From Planomonospora sp. ID82291 (GTDB lineage: Bacteria > Actinomycetota > Actinomycetes > Streptosporangiales > Streptosporangiaceae): 64,000 nucleotides of DNA. The DNA lies in NCBI RefSeq assembly GCF_015711645.1, contig NZ_JABTEX010000002.1, positions 310,001 through 374,000 on the forward strand, given 5' to 3'. A program made the position numbers and the translations under genes. Below the pieces are notes generated by a model. The model saw only the letters and a program-made list of their open reading frames with translations, ran no database searches and was not told the origin of the DNA. Positions 15,831-23,635 of this stretch are shown piece after piece (the stretch's first letter is position 1; every line of letters begins with the position of its first letter).

Positions 15831-16253
15831 TCAGGGGTTGCCCCAGACCATCAGCACGAGGATGACCATCCAGATCCCGGTGATCAGCCCGGAGAGGGTG
15901 GCGATCCGGCCGGTCTGCACCTTGGCGTCGTCCTGAGGGTCCTCACTGGTCAGGGCCCGCAGGGCGGCGCGCTGGTCCCGCTCGACGACGGCCAGGAGCA
16001 CGGCGGCGACGATGAAGAGCGTCATGGAGACCGACAGGTACGGCCTGCCGAGGTAGTCCAGGCCGACCAGTACGCCGAACAGGAAGACCCCGGCGGAGGC
16101 GATGGCGTAGATGCGCGTCGTCTTGTGCAGGTAGCGCAGGACGTCGACGTTGCGGGCGCGGATGAACCGGGGCGTGGACATGGTCACGGCGACGACCGGC
16201 CCCAGAGTGAAGATCGCGAAACCGATGTGCAGCCAGAGCAGCAGATCTGTCAT
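15831..16253 (-). CDS. DUF2269-like four-helix membrane protein
   Basis: The 140-residue protein has four hydrophobic helices, the first (LLLWLHIGFAIFTLGPVVAV) carrying a conserved His. The layout resembles DUF2269/CopD-like small integral membrane proteins. No function is known. It appears leaderless: TAAGGT (coding strand, 16265-16260) is followed by 6 nt and then the ATG at 16253. It converges on metB with 41 bp between stops. Confidence 0.7.
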   Translation of the reverse strand: MTDLLLWLHIGFAIFTLGPVVAVTMSTPRFIRARNVDVLRYLHKTTRIYAIASAGVFLFGVLVGLDYLGRPYLSVSMTLFIVAAVLLAVVERDQRAALRALTSEDPQDDAKVQTGRIATLSGLITGIWMVILVLMVWGNP

Positions 16254-16353
16254 GGACCGACCTTAGCCGTCGGCGATCTCGCCGGGGTACGGCTCGGGCG
16301 GCATCCGCGGTCCGGGCGCGCCGTACTCCTCCCCGCCGGGCGGCCGGGGCCGG

Positions 16354-16478
16354 GTCCGTGCCGGGGGCGGGTCCGTGCTGGGGCGAGGTCGGGGCCGGGT
16401 CCGTGCCGGGGCGAGGTCGGGGCGGGGTCCGTGCCGGGGCGAGGTCGGGGCCGGGTCCGTGCCGGGGCCGGGTCCGTG
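16354..16478. repeat. GC-rich tandem array with 17/28-bp periods
   Basis: GTCCGTG recurs at 16354, 16371, 16399, 16427, 16455 and 16472, so spacings are 17, 28, 28, 28, 17. The 28-bp unit is the 17-bp unit plus an 11-bp insert (GCGAGGTCGGG-like). It lies between the divergent DUF2269-like and DUF6292 genes, a region that otherwise holds no gene. Confidence 0.8.
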
Positions 16479-16642
16479 ATGAGGGCGAATCGCCCGTTCC
16501 CGCCCTGAGCACCCCGGCCGAGTGAGTAGGATCACCCCGGAGCCCGTTCCCGTGCAGAGGGGCCGCCGGCGGCGGAGCCCGGACCGTGCCGGGCGGGCCG
16601 TCGAGATCGAGATCGTGCACAAGGCACAAGGGAGTGCCCGTC

Positions 16643-17065
16643 GTGGCTGTAAGACATGTCGAGCCGTACACCGACGAATGGCGGCACCAGCCCGTCTCCT
16701 ACCTGCGACTGGTCGCCGAGGCGCTGGGCGCGCAGGCCGAGGCGTGGTGGGAGGGACCGTGCGACCCCCGGGCCGGGACGATCCGGCTGACCGGCGGGGA
16801 CGCGCTGGTGTGGGACGAGGAGAGCGGCTGGCGCTGGGGCCGGTTCGTCTCCGGCGGCCCGGACCGCTGCACCGTCCTGACCGGCCACCGCTACCTCGGC
16901 GGCGGCCTGCTGCTCCGCCCCGACCGGGTCCCCGGCGCGGTCGCCGAAGCCCGCGCAGGCGTGGGCAACAGTACGGCCTGGCGTCCGTGCTACCGCTCCT
17001 ACCGCCACTACCGCGACGGCTTCGACGTCGCCCTGGACCACTACGCGGCCCTCAGCGGCTCGTGA
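16643..17065 (+). CDS. DUF6292 family protein, copy A
   Basis: The 140-residue soluble protein is rich in Trp, Tyr and Arg. Conserved motifs are SYLRLVAEALG, WWEGPCDPR, then ALVWDEESGWRWGRFV, and a basic aromatic C-terminus (YRSYRHYRDGFDVALDHY). It is about 55% identical by eye to the copy at 18873, and both match the actinobacterial family DUF6292 (no known function). The GTG at 16643 is chosen because AAGGGAG ends 8 nt upstream; another GTG at 16634 overlaps that site. It is followed by a GntR remnant. These genes often sit beside GntR regulators. Confidence 0.8.
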   Translation: MAVRHVEPYTDEWRHQPVSYLRLVAEALGAQAEAWWEGPCDPRAGTIRLTGGDALVWDEESGWRWGRFVSGGPDRCTVLTGHRYLGGGLLLRPDRVPGAVAEARAGVGNSTAWRPCYRSYRHYRDGFDVALDHYAALSGS

Positions 17066-17243
17066 TCCGGTTCCTGGTTCGAGGGCCTGTTCCTCCTGAC
17101 GTTCCCGTCCGGCTCATGCCAATGGGTAGCCCAGGATCATTACCCGGTTGAGGGGTAAGCGAGGAAGCGGCGGAGATATCATCTGCAAGCCATCTCCGAC
17201 GGGTGGGAGAAACCGGCATGGCGACTGAACCGCGTGGTCCGCC

Positions 17244-17323
17244 GAGAGACCCGTCCGGCTGACGGTGACCGTGTACGAGGGCTCCAGCACCCAGCTCGCC
17301 TATGAGATCGACGACCTCTCCTG
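17244..17323 (+). pseudogene. C-terminal remnant of a GntR/UTRA regulator
   Basis: The frame 17244-17323 reads ERPVRLTVTVYEGSSTQLAY then EIDDLS and stop. It matches the C-terminus of the intact GntR protein encoded at 18003-18794 (ERPIRLTITVYAGDSTQFAY, then EVGDVS). Upstream the frame reaches a stop at 17226-17228, so about 230 N-terminal residues are gone. A short ATG frame with a ribosome site at 17216 runs out of frame through the same bases. This is direct evidence that a second GntR copy once lay here. Confidence 0.75.
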
Positions 17324-17385
17324 ATCCGGCGAGCCGGGATCTTCCGGCTCCGTCTGAAGGCGGGCCACGCTGGAGGCCGGCGTCG

Positions 17386-17532
17386 TCACTCCTCCGCTGA
17401 TTCCTCCTCGGCCCGGTTCTCCTGCCCTGGACCTTGCTGGAGGCTGTTCCGGTCGGCTCCTGACCGGAGAGTGACGGTCAGCTCGCACCCGGCGGCGAGC
17501 AGGACGAGGACGGCGAGGATGGTCTCGTTCAT
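17386..17532 (-). CDS. small membrane or lipoprotein-like peptide
   Basis: The 48-residue protein starts MNETILAVLVLLAAGCELTV, a hydrophobic stretch ending in a lipobox-like LAAGC, then a polar acidic tail. The ATG at 17532 has a near-perfect ribosome site (GAAGGAGGTGA) a few bases upstream, which argues for real expression. It is the second gene of a two-gene unit, 13 bp after the zinc-ribbon gene. Function unknown. Confidence 0.6.
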   Translation of the reverse strand: MNETILAVLVLLAAGCELTVTLRSGADRNSLQQGPGQENRAEEESAEE

Positions 17533-17545
17533 GGGTTCACCTCCT

Positions 17546-17803
17546 TCAGTGGCGTGCCTGGGGCTGGTGGAACGCGCGGTGGCATTTGGGGCAGGCGTAC
17601 TCGGGATTGCTGACATACCGGCAGCAGGTGTGGTCGACGTGCAGGCCCAGGATCCGCCGGACCCCGGCGGTCACGCGGCCGGGTGCGCGACCGGTGGCGG
17701 AACCCTTGCTGTCCTCGGTGCGGATACCGATGATGACCACCGCGAAGGTGCCGCTCATGATCCCTGTAAGGATCAGGGCGATGACGACGACCAGATTCCA
17801 CAT
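17546..17803 (-). CDS. single-helix membrane protein with C-terminal Cys/His knuckle
   Basis: The 85-residue protein has an N-terminal transmembrane helix (MWNLVVVIALILTGIMSGTF) and a C-terminal HVDHTCCRYVSN...YACPKCHRAFHQ segment whose CxxC, Cys pair and histidines could bind zinc. AGGAGAGGAG lies 5 nt before the ATG at 17803. It is divergent from the GntR gene and shares its promoter region. Not recognised as a named family. Confidence 0.6.
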   Translation of the reverse strand: MWNLVVVIALILTGIMSGTFAVVIIGIRTEDSKGSATGRAPGRVTAGVRRILGLHVDHTCCRYVSNPEYACPKCHRAFHQPQARH

Positions 17804-17914
17804 GCCGGCTCCTCTCCTGTCTCTGTGGAGTTTTTGATCCTGGGTGAATGACAGGAGACTCGGAACCGGACTACATTGGCCTTGTCCTTCTTGCGCCTGC
17901 CGTACTTCTCGTCT

Positions 17915-17932
17915 TACTTGTACCAACGAGTA
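17915..17932. promoter_or_regulatory. candidate GntR operator
   Basis: TACTTGT-ACCA-ACGAGTA is an 18-bp inverted repeat with one mismatch per arm. It lies between the divergent small-protein operon (start 17803) and the GntR gene (start 18003). GntR/HutC-type regulators commonly bind such sites and regulate themselves. A second short repeat GGAC-N6-GTCC lies at 17938-17951. Confidence 0.5.
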
Positions 17933-18002
17933 GATCGGGACTAACCGGTCCATATGGTGAGAGGCATCTATCGGCGGGGATTCGACCGGGAGGAGGGACA
18001 GG

Positions 18003-18794
18003 ATGCCTGAACCTCTCTATCGGCAGCTCGCGGAACGCCTCCGCGCCCGGATCGACGCCGGTGACCTGCGGCCGGGCGATCAGATCCCTTCGGAGGCGGA
18101 GCTCGGCGAGGAGTTCGGCGTCTCCCGCAACACGGTGCGACTGGCCGTCACGGCGCTGGCGAACGAGGGCCTGATCGAATCACGGGCGGGCCGGGGGACC
18201 TTCGTCCGGCAGCGCCGGACGGTCACCGTGCTGCACCCGCTCGATCCCAGCGGTGTGCCACCGGGTCCCAAGGACGCGTTCAAGTCCACGCTGGAGCGTG
18301 AGGGCGTCAAGCCGACCCAGGAGAACTTCCGGGTGGAGTTCCGACGGGCCACCGCGGAGGTCGCCGCCCGTCTGGGGATCGAGGAGGGCGACCGGGTCGT
18401 GGTCCGCCGGATGGACAGGCTCGTCGACGGGGAGCCCTGGTCGCGGCAGGAGTCGTTCTATCCGGTGGAGATCGCGGAGGGGACGGAGCTCATGTCCCCG
18501 GACGACATTCCGCGGGGAACGATCCGGGTGCTCAAGGAGAACGGGCACGCCCAGGTGGGCTTCCGCGATGAGATCAACTGCCGGATGCCGACCCGGGACG
18601 AGTCGGGCTTCCTGGGGAGTCCGCCCGGCGTCCCCGTCCTGGAGCTCTTCCGGGTCGCCTATTCGGAGGAGCGTCCGATCCGGCTCACGATCACCGTCTA
18701 CGCCGGCGACAGCACCCAGTTCGCCTATGAGGTCGGTGACGTCTCCGCGCGGGGGGAGACCGGTCGGGGCAGTCGCGACAGAGAGGACGGCTGA
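18003..18794 (+). CDS. GntR family transcriptional regulator (HutC/UTRA type)
   Basis: The 263-residue protein has an N-terminal winged helix (PLYRQLAERLRARIDAGDLR, PSEAELGEEFGVSRNTVRLAV, ESRAGRGTFV) in residues 1-75. A UTRA effector domain follows (about 90-250), ending in RLTITVYAGDSTQFAYEVGD. UTRA domains sense small molecules; the ligand here is unknown. GGAGGAGGG lies 7-9 nt before the ATG. It probably forms a unit with the DUF6292 gene 78 bp downstream, and a remnant of a paralog lies at 17244. Likely autoregulated at 17915-17932. Confidence 0.9.
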   Translation: MPEPLYRQLAERLRARIDAGDLRPGDQIPSEAELGEEFGVSRNTVRLAVTALANEGLIESRAGRGTFVRQRRTVTVLHPLDPSGVPPGPKDAFKSTLEREGVKPTQENFRVEFRRATAEVAARLGIEEGDRVVVRRMDRLVDGEPWSRQESFYPVEIAEGTELMSPDDIPRGTIRVLKENGHAQVGFRDEINCRMPTRDESGFLGSPPGVPVLELFRVAYSEERPIRLTITVYAGDSTQFAYEVGDVSARGETGRGSRDREDG

Positions 18795-18872
18795 TCGCAG
18801 CGGCGAGGATGCTGCGCGGTCCGCCTCGTTCCCATGCTTCCCCCTGATCATTCCAGAGAAAGGAGAACCGCC

Positions 18873-19283
18873 ATGACTCCCTACAGCGAGGAATGGCTCG
18901 ACCTTCCCGTCGCCTACGTCCGGCAGGTCGCCGAAACCCTCGGCGACCTGGTCGCGACCTGGTGGGACGACCCGTGCGACCCGCGGGACGCCACGATCCG
19001 CCTGACCGACGGTACGGCGCTCGTCTGGGACGAGGAGTCCGGTTGGAGGCGCGGTCGTTTCTTCTCAGGCGAGAAGGGAGAACGTACCGTTTTGACGGAG
19101 ACCCTTTACCTGGGCGGTGGAGTCCTGCCTGAGCCCACGAAGGTGGCGAGGTCGCTCGCGCCGCTGCGGGCCGGGAGAAACGGAGGCACGGTCGACCGTC
19201 CGATCTACCGTTCGTTCCGTGACCATCACGACGGATTCGACGCGCTTCTGGCGCACTACGCCGAGGGCCTGGTGACGGCCTGA
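18873..19283 (+). CDS. DUF6292 family protein, copy B
   Basis: The 136-residue protein is a paralog of the one at 16643: VAYVRQVAETLG, WWDDPCDPRDATIRL, ALVWDEESGWRRGRF, and C-terminal YRSFRDHHDGFDALLAHY are shared in order. The ATG at 18873 has AAAGGAG 7 nt upstream. It follows the GntR gene and is probably co-transcribed. The invariant WDEESGWR core and acidic/aromatic surface suggest a protein-interaction role, but no function is established. Confidence 0.82.
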   Translation: MTPYSEEWLDLPVAYVRQVAETLGDLVATWWDDPCDPRDATIRLTDGTALVWDEESGWRRGRFFSGEKGERTVLTETLYLGGGVLPEPTKVARSLAPLRAGRNGGTVDRPIYRSFRDHHDGFDALLAHYAEGLVTA

Positions 19284-19361
19284 CAGAGTGCCTGCCGTCC
19301 CCCGGACATCCGGAGGGCGGCAGGACACGCCGGAGCGCGCCGCGCCGAGGCTGGAGTCAGG

Positions 19362-19958
19362 TTGTGCATCCCGCAGATGCGTCAGGCGGTCGAGGATGAC
19401 GTGGAGTCCATCCTCTCCATGCGGGCGGAGGCCTCCGAGTGGCTAGCCCTGCGGAAACAGGTCAACCAGTGGGAGAAAGCGTGGCCGACCTCAGAGGCGC
19501 AGGAGCGGCGCATCCTGGAGGCGATCCGCAAGGGGCGGACGTGGATGTTCCACGCCGTGCGGGGGCATCCCTGCGCCACCGTCACTCTCTGCGATGAGGA
19601 CGGGGCCGGTTTCTGGCGCAGAACCGTGGACGACGAGCCCGCCGTCTACGTCCACCGGCTGATCGTCCGGCGTGAGTTCCACGGGAGAGCGCTCGGCGCG
19701 CGGATCCTGGACTGGGCGGCCGAACGGGGGAGCCGCCGGGGGATGAAGTGGATGCGCATCGACATCTGGCGAGGCAACCCCGGTCTGGAGGAGTACTACG
19801 TCCGGCAGGGGTTCGCCAAGGCCGGAGACATCCCCCAGCGTGTCCTCGACGAGCTCGGCATGCCGGACTACCCTTCGACGGTGCTCATGCAGCGGGCGGT
19901 CCGGTGCCGGAGCGGTCCGCGGGTCAGCGCTTACGGCGGGTGCGCAGGAAGTCGCTGA
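19362..19958 (+). CDS. GNAT family N-acetyltransferase
   Basis: The 198-residue protein has the GNAT core: beta strands around ATVTLCDEDGAG, then VHRLIVRREFHGRALGARILDW with the acetyl-CoA loop variant HGRALG, and a C-terminal RIDIWRGNPGLEEYYVRQGF. The acceptor substrate is unknown. A TTG at 19362 has GGAG 5 nt upstream and is preferred; the first ATG is at 19377 with no ribosome site at proper distance. The last 35 bp overlap the 3' end of the opposite-strand VWA gene. Confidence 0.85.
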   Translation: MCIPQMRQAVEDDVESILSMRAEASEWLALRKQVNQWEKAWPTSEAQERRILEAIRKGRTWMFHAVRGHPCATVTLCDEDGAGFWRRTVDDEPAVYVHRLIVRREFHGRALGARILDWAAERGSRRGMKWMRIDIWRGNPGLEEYYVRQGFAKAGDIPQRVLDELGMPDYPSTVLMQRAVRCRSGPRVSAYGGCAGSR

Positions 19959-21948
19959 CGACGTACTCGCCCAGGCGGTCGGCGCCGGCGGAGAAGACCC
20001 GGCCGCCGTTGCGGCGGGCGACCTCGTCGACGAACTCCTTCAGCCGTTCGTCCTCGGCCAGCATGAACACGTTGAGCGTCGCCCGGCGCCGGGTCATCTT
20101 GTCGACCTCGGCGAGCGTCAGCTCCAGCGTCTCGCGGGTGGGCGGCCACTCGAAGGCGTAGCTGCCGTTGCGGCGCAGGTGCGAGGTGGGCTCGCCGTCG
20201 GTGACCACGAGCACGACCGGTTCGAAGTCGGGGTGGCGGTCCAGGTGGCGGCCCGCGATCAGCAGGGCGTGGTGCAGGTTGGTGCCCTGGACCATGTCCC
20301 ACTCCAGCCCGGCCAGCTCGTCGGGCTGGAGGACCCGGGCGTAGTTGGAGAAGCCGACGATCTGCACCGAGTCCTGCGGGAACGTGGAGCTGACCAGCGC
20401 CTGCAGGGCCATCGCGGTCTGCTTGGCCGCCGCCCAGGTGCCGCGCAGGGCCATGGAGTAGGACAGGTCCACCAGCAGGCAGACGGCCGCCGCGGTGCGC
20501 CGTTCGGTCTCGGCCACCTCGAAGTCGTCCACCGACAGGGTCACGGCGCCGCGGCGGTCTTCCCGGTGGCTCTCCCCGCGGCCTCCGGCGGGACCGGGGC
20601 CGCGCCGTACGGCGTTGACGACCGTGCGGACCACGTCGATGGGCTGCTCGTCGCCGAACCGCCAGGGGCGGGTGGAGCCGGTGAGCTCCCCGGCCGCGCC
20701 CGCGTCGACCTGGTCGTGGTCGCCGCGGCGGCCCGACTCCAGGGAGGCGAAGACCCGGCGCAGGGCGGTCTCGCCGAGGCGGCGGACGGCCTTGGGGGTG
20801 AGTTCCAGCTTGCCGCGCCGACGCTGCAGGTAGCCCTGCTGCTCCAGCTCGCGCTCGATCCGCCGGAGCGCCCGCAGGTCGTCGACCGCCGAGCGGCCGA
20901 GCGCGCGCCGGATCGCGGCCTCGTCGACGTCGTCCAGCCGGGCGCCCGGGTAGTCCTGGCGGAGGACGGCCTCCAACTGGGTCAGGTCGGCGAGCTCGTC
21001 CAGCGCGGTCACCGCGTCGGCCATGCCCAGCGGCTCGTCGCCGCCGAGCCGCTCCGGGGTGTTCCAGGCCAGGTCGGGACGGCGGGACCGGAGGGACTCG
21101 CCCAGGCGGTGCATCTGGTCGGCGAGCCCGGCCTGCTCCAGGGCCTGGTTGATCAGGCCCGCGAGCTCCTCCCGCTGGGCCGGGGTGAGCGAGGCCAGCA
21201 GGCGCTGGGTCGCGGCGGCCCGGCGGGCGAGGACGTCGACCAGCTCCTCCAGGTTTCGCGGCCTCTCCGGGAACATGTCCCCGTATTCCGACATGAAGTC
21301 ATCGAAATCGCGCTGGGTGTGCTCGCCCCGCGCGTCCCGGTCGAGCATGTCGTTCAGCGCGGTCATCATCCGGCGGACCCGTTCCAGCGCGGCCGGGTCG
21401 GAGCCGGCCAGTGCCTGCCGCATGCCCCGGAACTGGCTGTCGAGCACCTCCCTGCGGAGCAGGTCGCGCAGCTCCGCGAAGGTCTCCCGGGCCGCGGCGG
21501 AGCGCCAGTCGTAGGCGCTCAGCGACTGGATGGCGCCCGCCGGGTCGTCCGGCACACCGTCCAGCACCGACAGACGCAGCCGCGTCTCGTCGTCGGACGG
21601 ATCCGGACCGCGCCCACCCGGGGGAGACCCCCCGGAGCCCCCCATGAGCTCCGCCCGCTCCTGGCCGATCGCCTTGTCCAGCAGCGCCCTGGCCCGCTCC
21701 AGCGTCCCGTCCAGCCGCCCGCGCTCGCGCAGCTCGCGGCGGCGGCGGCGCACCTCCCGAAGCAGGTCGTCCAGGCCGCGCCGGTCCTCCGCGCCGGGCA
21801 GGCCCCGCCTGAGCAGGTCGCGCAGGGCGTGGCCGGGGTTGGAGCCGGACAGGACGGCGTCGCCCATCTGGTCGAGCGCGGCGCGCACGTCGTACGGCGC
21901 GGCGAGCGGGTCGGGCCCGTCCCGGTACTCGCCGTAGCGGTAGCTCAT
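19924..21948 (-). CDS. VWA-domain protein, partner of MoxR-like ATPase
   Basis: The 674-residue protein has a largely helical, charged N-terminal 430 residues and a C-terminal von Willebrand A domain. The MIDAS metal site is complete: DLSYSM (DxSxS) near residue 478, the Thr in QGTN and Asp in VTDGEP. There is no signal peptide, so it acts in the cytoplasm. It is co-transcribed behind the AAA ATPase gene (103 bp apart). Such AAA-VWA pairs resemble the Mg-chelatase I and D subunits or MoxR-VWA chaperones that insert metal or remodel target proteins; the target here is unknown. Confidence 0.88.
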   Translation of the reverse strand: MSYRYGEYRDGPDPLAAPYDVRAALDQMGDAVLSGSNPGHALRDLLRRGLPGAEDRRGLDDLLREVRRRRRELRERGRLDGTLERARALLDKAIGQERAELMGGSGGSPPGGRGPDPSDDETRLRLSVLDGVPDDPAGAIQSLSAYDWRSAAARETFAELRDLLRREVLDSQFRGMRQALAGSDPAALERVRRMMTALNDMLDRDARGEHTQRDFDDFMSEYGDMFPERPRNLEELVDVLARRAAATQRLLASLTPAQREELAGLINQALEQAGLADQMHRLGESLRSRRPDLAWNTPERLGGDEPLGMADAVTALDELADLTQLEAVLRQDYPGARLDDVDEAAIRRALGRSAVDDLRALRRIERELEQQGYLQRRRGKLELTPKAVRRLGETALRRVFASLESGRRGDHDQVDAGAAGELTGSTRPWRFGDEQPIDVVRTVVNAVRRGPGPAGGRGESHREDRRGAVTLSVDDFEVAETERRTAAAVCLLVDLSYSMALRGTWAAAKQTAMALQALVSSTFPQDSVQIVGFSNYARVLQPDELAGLEWDMVQGTNLHHALLIAGRHLDRHPDFEPVVLVVTDGEPTSHLRRNGSYAFEWPPTRETLELTLAEVDKMTRRRATLNVFMLAEDERLKEFVDEVARRNGGRVFSAGADRLGEYVVSDFLRTRRKR

Positions 21949-22051
21949 CGCCCGCCCCCTCTCCGGCGGCGCGGTGCGGGCGGGGCGGAGGGCACGGAAC
22001 GGTCGGGCATGGCGGTCTCCTCGGTCGTCCTGGAGTGCGGCACGGGCACCG

Positions 22052-23449
22052 CTAGGTGCGGTAGACCGTGGTGCCGTCCACCTCGTCCTTGGACAATCGG
22101 CGCAGGAGGTAGAGGCCCTCCAGCGCGAACTCCAGGGCGGCCGCGGCGTGGCCGGGGGACTCGTCGCCGATGCCGAGCCGGGACATGATCCTGGCCAGGC
22201 CGTTCACCGGGCCGATCCGCTGCAGCAGCTCGGCGGCGGGCACCAGGGGGCCGGACTCGACCTGGACCCCCTCGGAGAAGCGCTCCAGCAGCGCCGACAG
22301 GTCGGCGCCGCCGAGCGTGCCGCGGAACGTCTCGGCGACGGCCCGGCGGAGCAGGTGCGCGAGGACCTCGGTCTCCCGCCCCTCCTCGCTGACCTCGAAC
22401 TCCACCTTGCCCCGGAGGGTGTGCACGATGCCCGGCAGGTCGGCGACCCGGGCCACCGCGCGCTCCTCACCGGTCAGCGCGGCCCGCCGCAGCGCGGAGG
22501 CGGCGGCGGTCTCGGCGGCGGCGATGGAGAAGCGGGCCGAGACCCCGGAGCGCGAGTCCACCGCGGTGGACTCGCGGACCAGCCGGGTGAAGCGGGCGAT
22601 CACCTCGACCAGGTGGTCGGGCAGGTCGGCCCCCACGTGGTCGAGCGCCGCCTCCTGCCGGATGAGCACGAGCTCGTCCTCGACGGAGGCCGGGTAGTGG
22701 GTGCGGATCTCCGCGCCGAAGCGGTCCTTCAGCGGGGTGATGATCCGGCCGCGGTTGGTGTAGTCCTCGGGGTTGGCGCTGGCGATCAGCAGGATGTCCA
22801 GGGGCAGGCGGAGGTTGTAGCCCCGTACCTGGACGTCGCGCTCCTCCAGCACGTTGAGCAGCGACACCTGGATCCGCTCGGCCAGGTCGGGCAGCTCGTT
22901 GACGGAGAAGACGCCCCGGTTGCTCCGCGGCACCAGGCCGTAGTGCACGGTCTCCGGATCGCCGAGCGTGCGCCCCTCGGCGATCTTGATCGGGTCGACG
23001 TCGCCGATGAGGTCGCCGACGGAGGTGTCGGGGGTGGCGAGCTTCTCGCCGTAGCGCTCGTCGCGGTGCCGCCAGGAGACCGCGAGCTCCTCGCCCTCGG
23101 ACCCGGCCAGGCGGCGGCAGCGGACGCAGGAGGGCGCGTAGGGGTGGTCGTTGATCTCGCACCCGTCGACGACCGGGGTCCACTCGTCGAGCAGCCCGGT
23201 GACGGTGCGGATGAGCCGGGTCTTGCCCTGGCCGCGCTCACCGAGCAGGACCAGGTCGTGACCGGCGAGCAGGGCCCGCTCCAGGTGGGGCAGGACCGTG
23301 TCGTCGAAGCCCACGATGCCGGGGAAGCGCGTCTCGCCGGACCGGAGCCGGGCCAGGAGGTTCTCCCGGATCTCCGCCTTCACCGTGCGGTGGATATGGC
23401 CGCTCGCGCGAAGCTCGCGCAGAGTCCGTGGCTCTGGGATGTGAGGCAC
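22052..23449 (-). CDS. MoxR/ChlI-like AAA+ ATPase
   Basis: The 465-residue AAA+ protein has Walker A GERGQGKTR near residue 70, a Walker B/sensor region VFSVNELPDLAERIQVSLLN, and sensor-1 IASANPED. A CxxC pair (APSCVRCRRL) lies in an insert after Walker A and may bind zinc. It is the upstream gene of an ATPase-VWA operon. The GTG at 23449 has no ribosome site, but TAGGCT on the coding strand lies 7 nt upstream, so it is probably leaderless. Function by analogy: ATP-driven remodelling with the VWA partner. Confidence 0.9.
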   Translation of the reverse strand: MPHIPEPRTLRELRASGHIHRTVKAEIRENLLARLRSGETRFPGIVGFDDTVLPHLERALLAGHDLVLLGERGQGKTRLIRTVTGLLDEWTPVVDGCEINDHPYAPSCVRCRRLAGSEGEELAVSWRHRDERYGEKLATPDTSVGDLIGDVDPIKIAEGRTLGDPETVHYGLVPRSNRGVFSVNELPDLAERIQVSLLNVLEERDVQVRGYNLRLPLDILLIASANPEDYTNRGRIITPLKDRFGAEIRTHYPASVEDELVLIRQEAALDHVGADLPDHLVEVIARFTRLVRESTAVDSRSGVSARFSIAAAETAAASALRRAALTGEERAVARVADLPGIVHTLRGKVEFEVSEEGRETEVLAHLLRRAVAETFRGTLGGADLSALLERFSEGVQVESGPLVPAAELLQRIGPVNGLARIMSRLGIGDESPGHAAAALEFALEGLYLLRRLSKDEVDGTTVYRT

Positions 23450-23635
23450 GGGATCGAGCCTACGTGGCCTGAGCCGAAACCGGCAGTCTCATCCTGATTG
23501 CGAGTCTCCCGCATTGCGTGGAGGCGGACGCGCGTGCCCGCCGTCCCAGTGGGGAGAATCGCTCAAGGGAAGCCGGGGCGGTCCGGAGAGGACTCCGGGC
23601 GGGAAGGCTTCGCACACGAGAGGGAGGCGAGACGA

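Noticed and set aside
16354-16478. CRISPR array
   Set aside because: The repeats are GC-rich, 17/28 bp, without unique spacers, and no cas genes are present.
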